From Entomortierella parvispora (lineage: Eukaryota > Mortierellomycota > Mortierellomycetes > Mortierellales > Mortierellaceae): 64,000 nucleotides of DNA. The notes below the pieces were generated by a model. The model made no database searches. It was not told the DNA's origin and was given only the letters and a program-made list of their open reading frames with translations. Position 1 is the first letter of the stretch; each line of letters starts with the position of its first letter. The position numbers were made by a program, and so were the translations under genes. Location: contig OY752141.1 of assembly GCA_963573315.1 (NCBI GenBank), positions 992,001-1,056,000 of the forward strand, in the 5' to 3' direction. Below are positions 23,724 through 34,213 of this stretch, one piece after another.

Positions 23724-24338
23724 TTAATGACCTTGACTAGAGTTCTCCAGCGCCGCTGTCACCTGGGCCATGTCCTTCTCAATGACTTGAACCCAGTTTT
23801 GTACATCACCAAGTTCCTATGATGAGACATTTTGATTTTGTGAGTTGTACTCTCTTGCATTTGCACTGTGCACCTTGCACCGCAAAACTTTTTTATCACT
23901 ACCTTCAGCGTGGACTCAAAATTTTCCACAAGGGCGAGCCACTGTGCAGTCTGCTTTGCATAGCGGGCCGATTGCGTTGAAAGTGCTCTTGCCTCTTGCT
24001 CCAAATCCTTTTGGTGAACGAATATTTGGGATACCCTAGAAGACGACAAAAGTATAGAGTAAGTGCTGGGTGTGATTGTGAGTGTGCAATTGTTTTACCG
24101 CCCTGTAAGCAGCAAGACGCTTCGTTTACCGATTGCTCAGAGTATCCGCAACAGCATCTGTGAACTGGCCCACGCTGTGGACGGCTTCTTTCCTTAGTTG
24201 CTCTGTTGGGAAACAAAAGGAGAGTTAGTCACAATGGTGAAAGAGAAACGAGGCACATGCCAAGAGGAACGAACCAGTCTCTCGCGTCTGGGCAGCCTGC
24301 TTGGATTGATGGTCCTTCAACAGTCGGCCAAGGGACAT
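23724..24338 (-). CDS. BLOC1S1: BLOC-1 subunit 1 (GCN5L1) homologue
   Basis: Small helical protein of ~120 residues with four exons: complement(24275..24338), (24130..24202), (23903..24035) and (23724..23816). The spliced product reads MSLGRLLKDHQSKQ, LRKEAVHSVGQFTDAVADTL, QKDLEQEARALSTQSARYAK, QTAQWLALVENFESTLKELG and ends DVQNWVQVIEKDMAQVTAAL. This matches BLOC1S1/GCN5L1 along its whole length. The animal protein is shared by BLOC-1 and BORC, which act in endolysosomal trafficking; the fungal role is inferred by homology. All junction phases agree. The first donor is GTTCGT, an unusual but GT-containing site. It starts head-to-head with the gene at 24,561, with 222 bp between ATGs. Confidence 0.92.
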
Positions 24339-24560
24339 GGTTGATGGATGAGTAGGGTATGATGGGAGAGAGTGCAGTGAATAGATGGATGGACCAATGG
24401 ACAGACGGAGCATGCATTCATGCACAAGAAAGAGGCAAGTGCAAACGAAAGAGGGAGGAAACAGAGCTTTTGGTGGCGTCTCTACTGCTTCCTTCCCTTT
24501 TTTGTGTCTCTCTTTTCTTTGACCCATCCATCCATCCCTTACAACCCTACACCAATCACG

Positions 24561-24978
24561 ATGGCCGACACCAACGACTTTGACGATGCCGCTGAATTCG
24601 ACATCTCGAGAATCGTCCAGGACATCGATGCCGCAAACCTAGCTCTTGACAGCCTCGATGGTAACGAATTCGCTGGGTTGTCGATAATGTGAAAGCAGAT
24701 TTCTTTGCATTGCATCAGGCTGATTGTTCTCGTCTGTTTTCTCCTCCTATCCTCCTCGTCAAACATAACCAGGGCGCGCCAACAAACTGACAGAGACGCT
24801 GCAGGCCCTTCTGAAGGCTCAGTCTCAGCCAAACCCATACGCAAGCGCAGAAGCTGCACCACAGAACACCTCTTCTGTACCAAGAGAATCTTCATCCACT
24901 GGGACGTCCTCTTCCTGCTCTTCTTCCTCGACGACATCTTCAGGGGCAAAGCCAGCTGAACAATCCTCCGGCAACTGA
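24561..24978 (+). CDS. Small acidic helical protein, family not identified
   Basis: Two exons, 24561..24660 and 24773..24978, giving ~101 residues (MADTNDFDDAAEFDISRI, then DIDAANLALDSLDGRANKL, TETLQALLKAQ). The first ~55 residues are acidic and predicted helical with heptad-like spacing. The tail is Ser/Thr-rich and probably disordered. The intron phase (G|GG) and the splice motifs GTAACG...CCAG are good. I do not recognise the family. The size and its divergent pairing with BLOC1S1 could suggest a small coiled-coil complex subunit, but that is speculation. Confidence 0.65.
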
Positions 24979-25032
24979 GGAAGAAACCGTCATATCTCGT
25001 GATCCAACGCCTTTTTATTAAAGACATTCTCT

Positions 25033-27831
25033 CTACTGGGTATCACCCTCGCCCTCCAACTTTCTCTTACCTCTCCGAATGGCGTTGGCTATGTTCCCGT
25101 TATCCTTTGGCGCCACCACTCCCGTCACTCGCTCGCCTTCAATATGCAAGCTGACAGACAATGCCTCCAAGAGTCCTGTGGCCCAGATAAAAGCATCGGA
25201 CGTGAACCTGGTCTCGAAGTCAAACGTCTTGGCATCTACCGATTCGAGTGTCTCCTGCAAGGATTGGCGGAGATCCTCGACATCCTCTTTCATGTCCTCG
25301 TCCAGCTGACTAAAAATGATGACAGTTAAATGACCAAGAGTATTAGACCGGGAGATACAGGATATAGTGCAGTTGGATCTTGGCAGACTTTGATTTTACC
25401 TCGAGTAATCGACAGTTTTAGCTGCAGAGATGAACCGACCGCGTTGGCTTGACTGATGGCTCTCCAGCACCAGGTAACAGGCCAAAATGGCATCCTGCTC
25501 CATCTGTATCGCCATCTCCTCTTCATCACTGAGGCTCGTCAACGATATGCTTTGTTTGCTACCGTCATCGCCCCAACCGTGGTCTGGAAAGGCTGACATA
25601 AAGGCTTCCCCAAAGACACGGTCCCTGTTCTCAAGCATTACTCCTTTTGCAGTCAAAAGAACCTGGGAGACTATACTTCTTTTTAGTTCTGTCATGGTCC
25701 TTGTTTCCTTTGCAGCGCAATCTTTGAACATCCCGTGGGTATAGGCCCCCCTGGACAACGGTCGCCGGGTGGATGCATCCAGTGTTCTCATAAAGACTGC
25801 CCGCTCCAGGTTCAACTGACCCGACGACATTTCCTGGAACAACTTTGACATCATGCCCCGTGCAATATCTGAGCAGGACCGGAGAATCTGCTTTTGTTCT
25901 ATAGGCGCACAATGTAGAACCAGATACTGAATTAGTGCTGAGGCTATAAACAACATAGATTATGCCAAGGATCCTTTTGCCAGCTACTGGTACAATGAAT
26001 CTTTGCAGATCACAGTGCCAATGATTTACCTTCCCGATAGATGTGGGCAAATTCTTGTGCCTGGTTCTGCGGTAATGTCAGCTTCGTATCCCAGTCCAGA
26101 ATCCCTTGCAACTTCGTACCCATGAGCATGTCCAAAAGATCCAGCATTGCCAGTTCGTTACGAACATTTAAAAAGGAAAGCAACCCTGATACTGTCTCGC
26201 GGTTGCTATCGATGCTGCTCTCCTCACCGTCCGAAGCCATCTCGGATAAGGATGAATCCTTGAAGTTCAAATCCTCCTGATCTGCGAGCTCGTAACAAAC
26301 ATCGACTTCTGCAGGGTTCATGGCCATTACTCGCATGGTCACCAGCAACGGATCTGGGATGTATCCATGGCGGAGGTAGTGAATTGTCTTTGGCGTGATC
26401 CGTACGTGCTTCAGAATCATTGCCTTTCTCTCCTGATCAGGATCCCTAGAGAAGTTGGTCTTCAATGTCACTGTGTCATCCTCGTTCTCCTACAAAGAAT
26501 TAAAAAAATGCGTGTTGAACAAGAGAGTATAGGTTGAAAGAATTGACAGGAAATAATCTTACCACTGTACAGAACCCATAGCCGACTAGTACTAGTTCAT
26601 TGGAGGAGCACAGAGTATTGAAGAAAAGTTTGAGGTGTGCATGAGCAACATCAGCATGATAAATAAATACTCGGTGACGGTGCCTGAAGGCACTCCAATA
26701 ATAGTTTGTCATTCAGCACAGCCATTCCGTCAATGATGTTATCGGAGGTGCCAGGGGGTATTCGATGCAAGGAAATGAGCTGCCTACATTCTTCATTGGA
26801 CTGTAGCCAAAAGCAAGAGAAATAAACATCAGAAAGCCAGTCCATATTGAAAATTTTTGAAGCATCAACAGTGGAAAAAGATATTACCTTTGGGCCATAA
26901 TTGTTGTAAATTTGCTCGCCTTTTCTTACGGCTGCGCTTGACATCTCCAAGCCCTGGGGGGTTTTGATCCAAGTGACTTTGTGTCGACTCCTGTGGTTCA
27001 GTGTATCTAATAACATCAGAAACGTCGGGGTACTTGAGAACTTGAGCCATTTCTCTTATTTCTCATAAAGGTCTTTGACCGCCCTATCCATACCACCCAA
27101 AGGTATCAAGACAAGCTCGCCGTCCACGTCGTTGCCAAACAGATGAGCTGGGAAAGTCCTGGATGAGATGACCGTCTCTGCCCATAAGAAGCGCTCCCAA
27201 GTGTAAATCAGTGGATCCAACTCTTGGCTAACAGTCGCCATTGTTGCATCATATCGAGCTCTCAAGGTCTCTTTGAGCTCTTGAACAGTCAAGAAAGCAT
27301 TCGTGCCTCGCAAAAACTCCAGATCCTGATCATCGAACTCCAAGGCGGTGTGAATCCTGGAGGGAATCATATCCAAATAGGGGTGAAAGAAGGATGCGGA
27401 GCCTAGTTCAACCTGCTGGATCAAAAACAGGGTCAAGGCTGTCCGGTTGTCGATCGAAGAGGCTGTAGGTAGTTTGGCGAACAAAGGTTCAAGATGCTTC
27501 CGCGCCAGAGCGTCAGATATCACGAGCGGGTGAAAAGGTATGGTGAGAAAGACCTCGTTCTCGGCAATATCCGCAGAGCTATAAACACTTCCACATCCTT
27601 CATCGTCTGTGCAGGAGAAGAATAGCCGTTAGACGATTGGACCCATTTTTCCCTTTTCCTTCAGGCATACTGACTCCGAAAGTCCATTGCACAGAAAACA
27701 AGTGTGTTGTAGGATCAGCATTTACCGTCCCTGAACTCGAGTTTTGGAAAATGAGCGTTGTTGTCGACGAGCCATTGCACGAATCGCTTCTGCTTGGAAG
27801 GTTGATGAGCCTGAAGGTGAGCACTGTCCAT
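25033..27831 (-). CDS. SET-domain protein lysine methyltransferase (SETD/RKM, rubisco-LSMT type)
   Basis: Eight-exon gene, ~686 residues. Exons on the minus strand: 27726..27831, 27094..27606, 26888..27006, 26788..26800, 26563..26591, 26030..26489, 25400..25943, 25033..25309. All phases agree. The product starts with the family's KQKRFVQWLVDNNAHFPKLE and DEGCGSVYSSADIAENEVFL. The SET core is IPLGDTLNHRSRHKVTW and EQIYNNYGPKSNEELLVGYG. A helical rubisco-LSMT-like substrate-binding domain follows (LKHVRITPKTIHYLRHGYIP), with an acidic insertion. Such enzymes use S-adenosylmethionine to methylate lysines, often on ribosomal proteins or elongation factors. The target here is unknown. The SNEE|L junction requires a 13-nt microexon followed by a 29-nt exon; no other splice choice I found rebuilds the NYGPKSNEELL motif. 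Confidence 0.88.
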
Positions 27832-28561
27832 GTCGGTGGTCAATGTGGAGTGTTGATGAAGAAACAAAAGAGCTGAAGGATGAGAGGAAAAGTGGGTGTG
27901 TTGTGAACTTGTGACACGGCCACACGAAGAGAGTCACGCGTTTCCCTGGCATCCCAGCGTCTTCGAAGGAAGCTCGAACCCTCTGGTGCGCCCCGTCACG
28001 TCTGCTCAACCTTCAATTGCAGTGACAACTCAAAGACTCAGAGAACGAGAGATCAAAAGGACTGGATTCGATATCGTGGTCCGTCCTGGTGCTCTTTGAG
28101 ATAGAGGTTTCTCTCTGCCTCCCTCCCGCTATCTACAAGCACAGCAGAGGCAGACAGGTAGACAGGCAGACAGATACGGGAAAGGCGTACACACAGGCAG
28201 TAAAACAATCCTCCGATCGTCACCATGTACATCATCGCCCATTTGGTGGTTGGCTCTGCCTTGGACCATGCATCCAGATCTCTTTAAATAGATTTTCTTA
28301 TTTTTTTTTTTTTACCTTGTGTCCGTGGGCATCCCAAACCATATAAAGCTCTTTTCCTTGTTTTGCTTTCTCTTAACTGTTTTTCTCTTTCTTCCCCCTC
28401 CACACTTTCACTCATTACATTCACCGCATCAACCTTCTCTCTCTCTCTCTTCTTTCCTCTCTTCTTTTGCACCCATCTGCGCACTCAAAAGCAGCCTCCA
28501 GCTATCTCCTTCCTTCCTCTCCATCCCAACTCCCTCGATTCAATCATCTGTATTATTCCAC
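27832..28561. promoter_or_regulatory. Divergent promoter region, SET gene / GNA1
   Basis: About 730 bp between divergent starts. A TATA-like ATATAAAG lies at about 28,341-28,348, followed by a long C/T-rich leader up to the GNA1 ATG, the usual arrangement for a fungal housekeeping gene. No RNA gene was seen. Confidence 0.5.
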
Positions 28562-29708
28562 ATGTCCCCCCAGAAGCTGTCCCTCTTCAGCTCCGACCTG
28601 ATCTCGACAGTGGTCCAAAACCAACTCCCTGAGGGCTATTGTATGCGTCCTCTCGAGATCACTGACTTTCATAAGGGATTTTATGACTGTCTCGCGGGAT
28701 TGACCATCGTCGGCAAGGTCTCGGCCCGGTCCTTTGAACAGACCTTTGAAACCATGCGACGCGCCGAATCCGTCTACTATATCGTAGTCATTGAGGACCT
28801 ACAGGCTGCCAAGATCGTTGCCACCGGAACCTTGATTGTGGAACAAAAGTTTCTCAGAGGGTGCGGGAAGGCCGGTCATATAGAGGACATTGTTGTTCAT
28901 GACTCCCAACGCGGCAAGAAGTTTGGCATTAGGTAAAGAAAAACGAAAGATGACCTTCTGTCCTTTCTCCCTCCTCCTTTCGCTCTCTCGTTTTTGCTGT
29001 TCCACTATGGTTGTTCAATTTCTTGTAGAGAAGGAAGTTGGCTGTCAGAAAAAGCGAACGCATGGAATACTTTTATTCTCACACAGCTCCCCTCTCTCTT
29101 TCTTTTGTCGAACCAGACTGATTGATCAGCTCAAGCACATTGGTTCCGAAGTCGGATGCTACAAGTTGTTGTTGACCTGCTCCGAGGCGAACGAGCCCTT
29201 TTATGAAAAGACGGGCTTTGAGCGCAAAGATTTAAACATGGCCCAATACCTAAATGTCTCCGCACAGCCACCACATGCCCAATCAGCTATTTTTGGCGCC
29301 ACCGCTCCAATGACCAATGCTTCAACAACAGTGTCAACGACAACAGCAACAACAGCAACAGCAACAGCAACAACAACGTCCACATCTACATCCACATCCA
29401 CACCGGCAAACACGGATCGAGCTGAAACAACAGTTGGTTCAGCTGTAGGCGCCCCAGTGAACACCAACAACAACAACAACAACAACCTTTCAACAACTCT
29501 CCAAGATATCAATGACGAGTCTACATCGGACGCACCTACCACTGCCGTCATGACCCTCAGCAGCAAACATAGCCGTAATAGCTCTGCTTCGGTAGCTCCC
29601 CCTTCTCCTTCTTCTTCCAAAACTCTCTCTCGGAGCCAGTCTGTCAACAACCATGGGGTTCCTCTGGAAAGATTGAACGCATCCATAGGATCGGTGTACG
29701 TCAAGTAA
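28562..29708 (+). CDS. GNA1: Glucosamine-6-phosphate N-acetyltransferase with C-terminal low-complexity tail
   Basis: GNAT-fold enzyme of the hexosamine pathway. It converts glucosamine-6-phosphate and acetyl-CoA to GlcNAc-6-phosphate, feeding UDP-GlcNAc for chitin, GPI anchors and glycans. Exons are 28562..28932 and 29117..29708 (~320 residues). The catalytic part covers about residues 1-175: GYCMRPLEITDFHKGFYDCL, then GHIEDIVV, the acetyl-CoA loop SQRGKKFGIRLI, and LTCSEANEPFYEKTGFERK. The enzyme is normally 150-190 residues and ends soon after KxxxMAxY. Here it continues for about 145 residues of Thr/Ser/Asn-rich sequence without similarity. The stop is 135 bp from the stop of the converging RSPRY1-like gene. 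Confidence 0.93.
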
Positions 29709-29843
29709 CCATCAACCATACCCTTTATATAGTGCTTCCGTTTTTGGCAGGTCCAACTTTTCGAACCTCTTTCCCACCATAAATTACATTTATTATCTAC
29801 ATACAAAAATATGGGTGTTGCGGTTATGACAGAAGGATGGTAT

Positions 29844-32800
29844 TTACATCTCAAGTCGATTACTTGGCATCGACGCCCTCCTAGCACCAAACCGGCCCGT
29901 CGCCGTCGACCCAGGTCCAGTAACAGAGGCCAAGGCTGCAGCAACAGCCAGGACCGGATCTCCCGCCGTCATAGCGTGGTCCATACCAAGAGGGAGTGGA
30001 GGCTCCACAAATTGAACACTGGCCCTCCTTGAATGAATAGAATGACCTTCGGCGAAATCAGGAGCACTCTGCTCCATTACCTCACTTCCTGTCGCCTCTC
30101 GTCCTTCATCGATCAGTGCAACGTTCATTTCATTCACATCCTCCTCGCCCTCTAAGACATCTCTCTGGATTCGGGCTTCTTCTAGATCGTAGTTAGCCAT
30201 AGCAGCGAGATCCAGATCCAAGAGTTCAAGACTGGATCCTTCCATTCTTGGTTCTCCATGAGCCAGTTCTGAAAGAGGCCTTTGAGATCCTATCATGGAC
30301 GATGACAAGGGCAGGGAATCACTCGATCCTGGTAACGTCGTTGCTGTGATCATGGTGGCGGCCGCAAACTCTGGCTCTGAAATTACGTGATGGTGAGCGG
30401 ACCGGTAGTGGGGCATCTCTAGTGGATCCACATTGTCAATATCCATCGGATGTAAATGACTTCGCTGTGGTCGAGTCGGACGATTCAAAAAAGCGAAATA
30501 GGCAGTCGAGGGGGGTGAAAAGGGGTCCTCGAGACAGTCCAACTCCAAAGCCGCCAATCGATTGGAAGGAGAGGACACCGAACCAGACAGCGTAGCGACG
30601 GTATTCCGCCTTCTGGAAAACGCTGGCTCTGAAGAAAGGACGTATTGACTTTCGCTGGCGATATGAGAGTCAGAAAAGGAAGATTCTCGATTCCGATGAC
30701 GATGATGTGGATGATAATGAGGAAGGCCGTGGTCTAGGGGAGTGACGTCGGTATCAGCACTGCGGCTTTGACTAATGTCGTCGCTAATCGAAGTGCTGGC
30801 GGTGGTCCCGCTGGCACAGCCGGTATGGCTGTGACCGTAGTGATCCGTGGACCAGGTAGAAGTCACTGTACTGGAAGTGGAAGGTCCTTGGAGAGCAGTA
30901 TCTGTACTACTGTTGTCACTGGATAGACCTGAAATGCAGAGTCCCTGGATTGACTCCTTTGCGTCCGTGGGGTTGGAAACCATCTGCCTCTGAAAGATAC
31001 GACAGCGACACAATGGACTACAAAAACAAGGGTGGGAGGAAGAAAGTGAGAATCGGTGATTCTTGCTCTTCCCAACGAATTAAATATCTGAAGCACTCCG
31101 CTTACCACATGTCAAGAGAGTATGCGCATTCAACACAGAGTCCATCATGCCCACAAGGCTTTAGGGTCACCGTCGCAGTATGGTCACAGCAAATCGTGCA
31201 TAGAAGACTGTAATCAATCTCATCTCCTTCCTCGGGCATTGCTGGCAGACGTATCCCCGTTAATGGATCCAAATGGATTCGCCCGTAAACACTGTCGCTC
31301 CTGGGTCGAACAATCGCTACACGCATCTCTGGGGTAATGATGCCATGGTCATTCAAGTTTCGCCAAGGCAGAGCTGGTGGGTATCTAATAAAGGATTGAT
31401 TAAAATAAATAAAAAAAGGGCGTCAATCTCTTTCGTTCGAGTGAGCAATTCATAAAAATTAAAATGCCTAGCTTACTTGAAGGGAGTGGAGCCAAAGTTG
31501 ATGGTTGCTTGTTGAAATGAGGTGAACGATAGTGCAGGAAAATATCCCGACACGGCCTGGATTCCAAAATGATCCTTGAGTAGTGGTGAAATTGGACCCA
31601 GACTTCTACCGTTGACAAAGCATTCCATGATGGCGTTATCGACATCTAGATAGAATCCAACGATATCTCCAGCTTTCCAGGGTTCGGTATCCCCATAGGC
31701 CTCGGACTCGCCATCAGCCCAAATCAGGTTTCGACAGCCATCAAATGCAAATCCAAACTACGAGAGCCAACAGCAAAAAAAAGGGGGATTAATCCTTGGC
31801 GATAGGGCTTTTTGTTGTTGCTATCTTCGCTTGTTTTCATCTTGACAAGTACGCTCCATATACACTTACGATATCATCCCCAACACCAGTACCATCTTCG
31901 GGCGAGAATTGACAATGGACAGTAGCCCATCCGATTTGCATTATCCCAGCCGTGACCAGCTTGACTTCATAGAACCATTTTCCACAAGTGACACTCTTAG
32001 TAGCACGAATAGACTCAAATGTCGATCCATCATTACGGATCGAAAGTCCGTCCTCTGACAGTTTCCAATGGCGAGTTGCATCCAAAGTGTTGAGCATCAC
32101 ATTAATATTGCTGACTTTGGTCTCCAAAGGCTTTTTGGCCGTATCGGCCAATGTCGTTGTCGTGGCTGTGGGTGAGAATGAGCTCCGATTTGACTTATCA
32201 TTCTCCGTTTGTGTGATTTCTGGACTGAGGGATCCTGTATTTGAAGCTTCCATTCCAAATGAGCTCTTCAGGTCCTAGCATGGAAAAGAATGCAATTGCC
32301 GCAGCAGAGTTAGCCACATATTTTCTTTCAATGATATAAGATAGACTTGGAGCTGGCACCACAATTCTGCATGCTTCGCTTCATCATTTTCTTTTTCCTT
32401 TTACCTCAGAGGCTTCTCTGAAAATATTCCTCAAGGACCATTCCGCACAAAACTTTGCCTGTGTGACCCCTGCAATCTCCTCCTCATCGGTCAGCCCAAA
32501 TGTGGACATGTTTGCAGTATCCCGCAATAGATGACGGATGTTGGTTTGCATGATTCGGGCCTTGCATGGCCCAGTAAGACTAAACTTTTCAAGCGCAATG
32601 ATTGAGAACACCTTGCAGGCCATATCCGGGTCATTCTCAATATTGTTCAGTAGGCATTCACAGACGGCGTCTGAAAACAAAGTAGCGCTCATCTCGCCTG
32701 CGAGTCGGTTGGCGAGAACACTCCATATCAATGCTGCCGCTGGTCTATTCTTTCTCTTAGATCGCAGCCGACCCAGGCCGCCTAATTCGAGAAAATGAGT

Positions 32801-33457
32801 GAGGGTAAGGAGGTCAGCTTACGGCGGGCAAGGCCGGCAAACAAAATGAAAAGGAGACTTGCCTGGATCGCACTTGGAGAGTAGCTGCTGAGACATCCGA
32901 CGAGTGGTCTGCTGGGACGGCAGCGCGGCCATGTCAATGATATGGCACAGGAACGGGGCTGCGATCCCGAGGCTGTCGGTCGAGATCATGTCAACCATAA
33001 CCCCTATCAGTTCACAGTAGGACGAATCTAGGGGTGTGTATGTGTCAGGTAAGCCTGGACTGCGCTGCTGTAGTAGATCCAACAGTTGTTTTTATATGGG
33101 CACAATATCAACAAAAATAATGTGAACAGCAGGTCGTCCAGGTGATAGAAAAAGAACAATCATGACCTTGGTATAAGGAGAACAAAGATAGAGCGCCTTA
33201 CGCAACACACACGAACACACGCAGTCAACAAAGGGGTGAAAAAGGAAGAGTGGTCGAATAGAATGGACTAAGATCAACTTCAACTCTTTGTCTTGCAAAG
33301 GATTCATCTTTTTACCTGTGGATGTCAAATGGATCAAGGATTCGAGTGCGGACGACAGCTCGCCGTGTTCTGTCATGTTATGCAGTTTGTTCCAGGCAGC
33401 ACGAATATGGACTTTGACAAAGACCCGTTCCAGTAGTCGGGCAGCCATCCTGTTCAT
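29844..33457 (-). CDS. RSPRY1-like SPRY/RING E3 ubiquitin ligase
   Basis: Seven exons on the minus strand: 33316..33457, 32863..33054, 32405..32781, 31870..32274, 31477..31757, 31106..31384 and 29844..31017, ~949 residues. Order: helical N-terminal region (MNRMAARLLERVFVK, PAAALIWSVLANRLAG); SPRY domain (DATRHWKLSEDGLSIRND, KWFYEVKLVTAGIMQIGWAT, GCRNLIWADGE, GDIVGFYLDVDNA); RING (CTICCDHTATVTLKPCGH, CVECAYSLDM, CPLCRCRIF), with the last Cys pair reconstructed across an intron; then a ~350-residue Ser/acidic tail. The order matches RSPRY1, but animal RSPRY1 (~576 residues) lacks such a tail. Predicted activity is E2-dependent ubiquitin transfer, with SPRY binding the substrate. The second intron has a GC donor (CAG|GCAAGT) and an AG acceptor; reading phase requires it. 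Confidence 0.88.
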
Positions 33458-33871
33458 GGTACAGTTGACTAACGTGGGGTGTGGGTATGCTGGAGTCGAT
33501 TAAGTCGATCCGTGGCAGGGTAGTCGTGCTTAGAACGGCGAAGAATGTTGTGTGAGAGAGTAAGTGAGCGAGTGAGTGAGCAAAGAAGAATCAGTTCCTG
33601 CTTGGAAGAAAAAGACAAGGAAGTCAAAAAGATAGAGAGAGATGGAGATGTCCTCGCAAGGAGAGCAGGGGAAGGGAAGGCAAGGGAAAGAAAGAGAAAG
33701 AGAAGACGCAGAGAGAAGGAAGGGTTGAGTTGAGGTTGGTGGGGGTGGACAAGAAAAGAAAAAGACAGGACAGAACTGACACAGAGAGGGACAGAACAGA
33801 CCCGACGGAGGGACAAAAAAGACAGACCTGACACTGGAGGTCACATGCTCCGTGCGAAGAAACGAATGAAC
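33458..33871. other. RSPRY1-like upstream region, left flank of transposon
   Basis: About 415 bp, strongly purine-rich on the plus strand (about 33,600-33,830). It holds no gene and ends at the target-site duplication of the transposon. It is probably promoter sequence that was continuous with 38,776-38,971 before the insertion. Confidence 0.6.
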
Positions 33872-33880
33872 GAGCGAACC
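33872..33880 (+). repeat. Target-site duplication, left copy
   Basis: GAGCGAACC, directly repeated at 38,767-38,775 on the other side of the element. Because the element ends are CTAG-like, a 7 or 8 bp duplication can also be read; 9 bp is the longest consistent choice. Confidence 0.88.
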
Positions 33881-34213
33881 TAGGCTCGACCCATCCTTTG
33901 CTCAAGCGCTTAAGGGCTTCCACCTCCCTACTCACGTGACGGAAGGCTCCAGATTGCTTTCACAAAGGCTGGTAAAAGAGTTGCCACTTTTGGCTGGAAA
34001 GTCCTATAAGGAAGGCGCACAAACCCCATGCAATAAATTACATGCTGTAGAAGCCTGAATACTCCAATCATGCATACACGTGACTATAAGCTGCAACACG
34101 TGACTCTGATCCATTCGTTTGTCCAACGGTCAAAAAAAAACGGGAAAAAACGCGGCCATGTCCTCATCCCATTCACTCGCTGAATTCGCCCCCATTCGAG
34201 TCTGCTATGGTCG
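33881..34213 (+). repeat. Left terminal inverted repeat
   Basis: Begins TAGGCTCGACCC and ends ATGGTCG. It contains three CACGTGAC motifs, and its last seven bases are the start codon and second codon (plus one base) of the DUF6589 gene. It is identical in length and sequence to the right repeat in reverse complement, as far as I could align. Confidence 0.93.
33933..34104 (+). promoter_or_regulatory. Three same-orientation CACGTGAC motifs in left TIR
   Basis: Copies at 33933-33940, 34077-34084 and 34097-34104. The last two are 20 bp apart, about 100-130 bp upstream of the start codon. CACGTG is the bHLH/E-box core (Cbf1/Pho4-type in yeast). They may be host-factor promoter sites, transposase-binding sites, or both; this is inference. 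Confidence 0.55.

Noticed and set aside
26651-26887. Alternative SET exon continuing after SNEE (RQLISLHRIPPGTSDNII...)
   Set aside because: It leads to a stop and lacks the LLxGYGF continuation; the microexon model restores it exactly.
28319-28561. N-terminal extension of GNA1 from an upstream in-frame start
   Set aside because: The extension reads a pyrimidine-rich leader (Phe/Ser/Leu-rich), and the family begins at the MSPQKLSLF position.
29330-29490. CRISPR-like or telomere-like short repeats
   Set aside because: The ACA/AAC runs are trinucleotide microsatellites inside the GNA1 tail; there are no spacers or fixed-length repeats.
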